Part shown: piece after piece, positions 6,735 to 8,875 of the stretch | How positions within the stretch are numbered: the stretch's first letter is position 1 | Layout: each line of letters opens with the position of its first letter | Origin: JAIVJN01 sp036732565 | Lineage (GTDB): Bacteria > Acidobacteriota > Vicinamibacteria > Vicinamibacterales > UBA2999 | Assembly (NCBI GenBank): GCA_036732565.1 | Contig: DAINCF010000289.1 | Location: forward strand, 1 to 8,875 | Direction: 5' to 3' | DNA length: 8,875 nucleotides | Notes under the pieces: generated by a model | The model's input: only the letters and a program-made list of their open reading frames with translations | What the model was told of the DNA's origin: nothing | The model's database searches: none | Made by a program: the position numbers and the translations under genes

Positions 6735-6787
6735 CGACGACGTGTTTTTACAATACCGGCGGTGTGGAATACGAGAATCTGTTGGCC
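6735..6787. promoter_or_regulatory. Divergent promoter region, AraC and DUF3224 genes
   Basis: This 53-base gap must hold the leader of the AraC-family gene on one strand and of the DUF3224 gene on the other, unless the promoters lie inside the coding regions. It contains the only A/T-rich patch nearby. TACAAT at 6749-6754 is one base from the -10 consensus for plus-strand transcription, but I see no matching -35 box. It is a plausible binding region for the regulator. Confidence 0.35.
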
Positions 6788-7189
6788 ATGCCGACTTTGA
6801 TTTCGTCGACCTTCGTCGTGAAGAGCTGGGACGAGCGTCCCGTGCACGAGGGCGAACAGGGGCGCAAGCTCACCCACGCCCGCATGGTCTACCACTACAG
6901 CGGCGATCTCGAAGGCGAGAGCACGACCGAAAGCCTGATGTGGTACCGCGACGCCACCTGGGCGAGCTTCGTCGGCCTCGAGCGCTTCGAGGGGCGGCTC
7001 CAAGGGCGATCTGGCAGCTTCGTTCTGCAGGGCAGCGGCGTGTTCGAGAACGGCGTCGCGACCTCGACCGCACAGGTCGTCGCTGGCTCGGGCACCGGGG
7101 AGCTGCAAGGATTGCGCGGAGAAGTTCGTTTCTCCGCCGGCCATCTCGACCGGTATCCGATTACCTTCCACTACGATTTCGACGCGTAG
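6788..7189 (+). CDS. DUF3224 family protein
   Basis: 133 residues from the ATG at 6788, close to the usual size of DUF3224 (PF11528). Recognised by the early VKSWDERP (11-18), KLTHARMVYHYSGDLEGEST (27-46), ASFVGLERFEGRLQGRSGSF (59-78) and GSGTGELQGLRGEVRFSAG (100-118). The fold is expected to be a small beta-barrel; the biochemical role of the family is unknown. There is no signal peptide or membrane segment, so it is cytoplasmic. The frame is open back to 6578, but that part lies opposite the AraC-family gene and lacks family similarity. No strong ribosome-binding site precedes 6788, and GTG at 6764 is an alternative start that adds eight residues. It is followed by a perfect palindrome and then by the DinB-like gene on the same strand. 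Confidence 0.88.
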   Translation: MPTLISSTFVVKSWDERPVHEGEQGRKLTHARMVYHYSGDLEGESTTESLMWYRDATWASFVGLERFEGRLQGRSGSFVLQGSGVFENGVATSTAQVVAGSGTGELQGLRGEVRFSAGHLDRYPITFHYDFDA

Positions 7190-7209
7190 GGGCGGCTCGC
7201 GAGCCGCCC
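7190..7209. repeat. Perfect 20-base palindrome right after the DUF3224 stop
   Basis: GGGCGGCTCG pairs exactly with CGAGCCGCCC, starting on the base after TAG. The stem is strong, but the following bases (GTGTCGG) are not T-rich, so a classic intrinsic terminator is not supported. With the stop it reads TAGGGGCGG, like the hairpin near 5714, which points to a dispersed repeat that may also stabilise the 3' end or slow transcription. Confidence 0.7.
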
Positions 7210-7345
7210 GTGTCGGTGGCGCGGCAAGGTCATGATGTCGCTCTGAACGAGTGGCTTGGTGATTTGTTGACGCCTGACTCCAATCATGACGAAGGCTGTC
7301 ATATATCAAGATCTACAGTCGGACTGGAGAAAAAGGAGTCACAAC
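7210..7345 (+). promoter_or_regulatory. Leader and possible promoter region of the DinB-like gene
   Basis: No gene is seen here. TTGACG at 7267-7272 resembles a -35 box, but there is no -10 box 16-18 bases further on. The nearest A/T-rich hexamer (TATATC at 7302-7307) is too far away to pair with it. A short frame joins from 7286 in phase with the DinB-like gene but has no ribosome-binding site of its own. AAGGAG at 7333-7338, seven bases before the ATG at 7346, fixes the start of the gene. Confidence 0.35.
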
Positions 7346-7876
7346 ATGACGATTACCACCATGCCGACGATGGTCGAGCAGTTTCTTGCTGAGCTCGACG
7401 AGGAAGGCGCGTTGACGCGCAAGGCGCTGGAGCGGGTGCCCGAGGGACGTAACGACTGGAAGCCGCACCCGAAGTCGATGCCGCTCGGCTACCTGGCGTT
7501 CCTGTGCGCCAACATCCCATCGTGGGTCGCCATGACGATCAACCAGGACGAGCTCGACCTGCAACCGCCGGGCGGTCCCACCAATCGGAAGACCGAGGCG
7601 AGTAGCACCGCCGAGCTCCTCCAGATGCTGGACGACAACCTCGCCATGGGCCGCGGCGCGTTGCGCGGCACGACCGACGCCCATCTGCTGACGAACTGGC
7701 GGCTCCTCGTGGGCGGCCGGGGCGTGTCGGAACAGACGCGCCTGCACGTGCTGCGCAACTCCGTGTTCAACCATCTCGCACACCATCGCGGACAGTTGAC
7801 CGTCTATCTCCGCCTCAACGAGGTTCCAGTGCCGTCGATCTACGGACCGTCCGCAGACGAGCGGACGTTCGGCTAG
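7346..7876 (+). CDS. DinB/YfiT-like four-helix-bundle protein
   Basis: 176 residues, normal for the DinB superfamily of putative metal-dependent proteins, whose characterised members include thiol transferases such as bacillithiol transferases. The start at 7346 is supported by AAGGAG at the ideal distance. Family marks are ALERVPEGRNDWKPHPKSM (27-45), LGYLAFLCANIPSW (47-60) and the C-terminal helix FNHLAHHRGQLTVYLRLNEV (141-160), ending PVPSIYGPSADE. H143 and H147 fit the usual C-terminal metal ligands. The first-helix histidine seen in many relatives (LAxH) is replaced by Leu53, so metal binding may be changed or lost. No signal peptide is seen, so it acts in the cytoplasm. It sits between the DUF3224 gene and the hydrolase gene; the physiological substrate cannot be told from the sequence. 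Confidence 0.9.
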   Translation: MTITTMPTMVEQFLAELDEEGALTRKALERVPEGRNDWKPHPKSMPLGYLAFLCANIPSWVAMTINQDELDLQPPGGPTNRKTEASSTAELLQMLDDNLAMGRGALRGTTDAHLLTNWRLLVGGRGVSEQTRLHVLRNSVFNHLAHHRGQLTVYLRLNEVPVPSIYGPSADERTFG

Positions 7877-7893
7877 AGATTGAGCGGACGTTC
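7859..7893. repeat. 12-base direct repeat at the end of the DinB-like gene
   Basis: GAGCGGACGTTC occurs at 7859-7870, just before the TAG stop, and again at 7882-7893 in the gap, 23 bases apart. It could be a small tandem duplication or a paired binding site ahead of the hydrolase gene. Confidence 0.6.
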
Positions 7894-7949
7894 TACAGAG
7901 GTAATGAAAATGCTGCAGTATCATGTGCTGGCTCAGACGAGGAGGGCAC

Positions 7950-8875
7950 ATGAGACGCGGCGTCGTGCTGGGACTGCTGATCGCGGTGGGGGCGTTGTCG
8001 CTGACGGTTGCGGCGTATCAGCAGCCGGCCAAGCCGGACGCGCCCAAGCTGGTCGAGGTCGACAAGCTCAAGGACAACCTCTACGTCATGAAGGGCGGCG
8101 GCGGCAACAGCGCCGTGTTCATCACCGCCGAAGGTGTGACGGTGGTCGACACCAAGAACCCGGGCTGGGGTGCGCCGCTGCTCGAGAAAATCAAGTCGGT
8201 CACCGACAAGCCGGTGGTGCGGATCATCAACACGCACACCCATGGCGATCACGTCAGCGGTAATGTCGAGTTCCCTGCCACCGTCGACGTCGTGACCCAA
8301 GAGACGACGAAGACGAGCATGGAGCAGATGCGCCCGGTGACCGGCCTCCCTCCGCCGCCGGCGGGGCCGAACATTTTCCAGCGCAACGACGGACGCGGCC
8401 TGCCGAAGCGGACGTTCAAGGATCGGATGACCATCGGCAGCGGCACCGATCGCGTCGAGCTCTACTACTTCGGTCCCGCGCACACCGGTGGCGATGCATT
8501 CGTCGTGTTCCCCGCCCTGAGGGTGATGCACGCCGGCGACGCGTTCCACACGCGCGACTTGCCGATCATGGACAAGAACAACGGCGGCAGCGGTGTGCAG
8601 TACTCCGCGACGCTCGCCAAGGTCGCGAGCGCAACGGCCAAGGACGTCGACGCGATCATCAACGGCCACAACGCCACGACGACCACCATCGCCGACCTCC
8701 GCACGCAATCGGAGTTCATCGCTGACTTCGTCACGTTCGTCCAGGAGACGAAGAAGACGGGCCAGACCGTCGAGGACGTCGTCAAGACCTGGAAGACGCC
8801 GGCGAAGTACGTCGGCTATGCGGAGCCGAACGAGAATCGCGTCCGCGCCGACGCCCAGGTGATCTGGGACGAGTC
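7950..8875 (+). CDS. Exported metallo-beta-lactamase-fold hydrolase, 3' end beyond window
   Basis: The frame is open from the ATG at 7950 to the window edge, giving 308 residues, so the C-terminus is missing. AGGAGG ends four bases before the ATG. Residues 1-22 (MRRGVVLGLLIAVGALSLTV) form a signal peptide with likely cleavage near VAA-Y, so the enzyme works in the periplasm or outside. The fold is shown by all metal-ligand motifs: VVDTK (66-70), HTHGDH with H96, H98, D100 and H101, GPAHTGGD with H178, MHAGDAF with D197, and INGHN with H240. The site is therefore complete for two metal ions, and hydrolase activity is expected. The substrate cannot be told; the superfamily includes beta-lactamases, thioesterases and lactonases. 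It lies 73 bases after the DinB-like gene and may share its transcript. The fold call is very secure. Confidence 0.93.
   Translation, partial: MRRGVVLGLLIAVGALSLTVAAYQQPAKPDAPKLVEVDKLKDNLYVMKGGGGNSAVFITAEGVTVVDTKNPGWGAPLLEKIKSVTDKPVVRIINTHTHGDHVSGNVEFPATVDVVTQETTKTSMEQMRPVTGLPPPPAGPNIFQRNDGRGLPKRTFKDRMTIGSGTDRVELYYFGPAHTGGDAFVVFPALRVMHAGDAFHTRDLPIMDKNNGGSGVQYSATLAKVASATAKDVDAIINGHNATTTTIADLRTQSEFIADFVTFVQETKKTGQTVEDVVKTWKTPAKYVGYAEPNENRVRADAQVIWDE

Noticed and set aside
6578..6787. N-terminal extension of the DUF3224 protein
   Set aside because: It overlaps the start of the divergent AraC-family gene and does not resemble the family, which begins near the ATG at 6788.
7190..7209. Palindrome as an intrinsic terminator
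   Set aside because: No T-rich tract follows on either strand, so it is listed as a repeat.
7285..7301. Short dyad ATGAC/GTCAT upstream of the DinB-like gene as an operator
   Set aside because: Five-base arms are too short to stand out from chance, and no second copy was seen near the other promoters.
7286..7345. Upstream ATG for the DinB-like protein
   Set aside because: It has no ribosome-binding site, while the ATG at 7346 has AAGGAG at seven bases.

Overview
The window is GC-rich, densely coded bacterial DNA. I infer a soil-type Acidobacteriota, probably near the Vicinamibacteria. The basis is the gene content (a DUF1592 cytochrome-like protein, a DUF1552 protein and a secreted ankyrin protein in a row), the strong G/C third-position bias that opens long false antisense frames, and the short palindromic repeats of the GGTCCGGCTTTAGCCGGACC type between genes. 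The taxon is not proven by the sequence.

Left part (1-5697, minus strand): three genes that look like one transcription unit, read right to left. First is an exported DUF1592-family protein with two CXXCH haem-c motifs (3196-5697). After a 49-base spacer holding a perfect hairpin comes a Tat-exported DUF1552 protein (1740-3146). After about 200 bases filled with palindromic repeats comes a secreted ankyrin-repeat protein (1-1542) that runs off the left edge. All three carry export signals, so their products probably meet outside the cytoplasm. The biochemical role of this set is not established; it is the best candidate here for an undescribed system.

Middle (5698-5909): non-coding. It holds a possible promoter for the DUF1592 gene and a folded repeat element whose right part supplies the last codons of the next gene.

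Right part (5910-8875): an AraC-family regulator on the minus strand (5910-6734) is divergent from a small DUF3224 protein (6788-7189). These are followed on the plus strand by a DinB-like protein (7346-7876) and an exported metallo-beta-lactamase-fold hydrolase (7950 to the right edge, incomplete). The two outermost genes are cut by the window ends. I saw no tRNA, rRNA, CRISPR array, transposase or phage gene.
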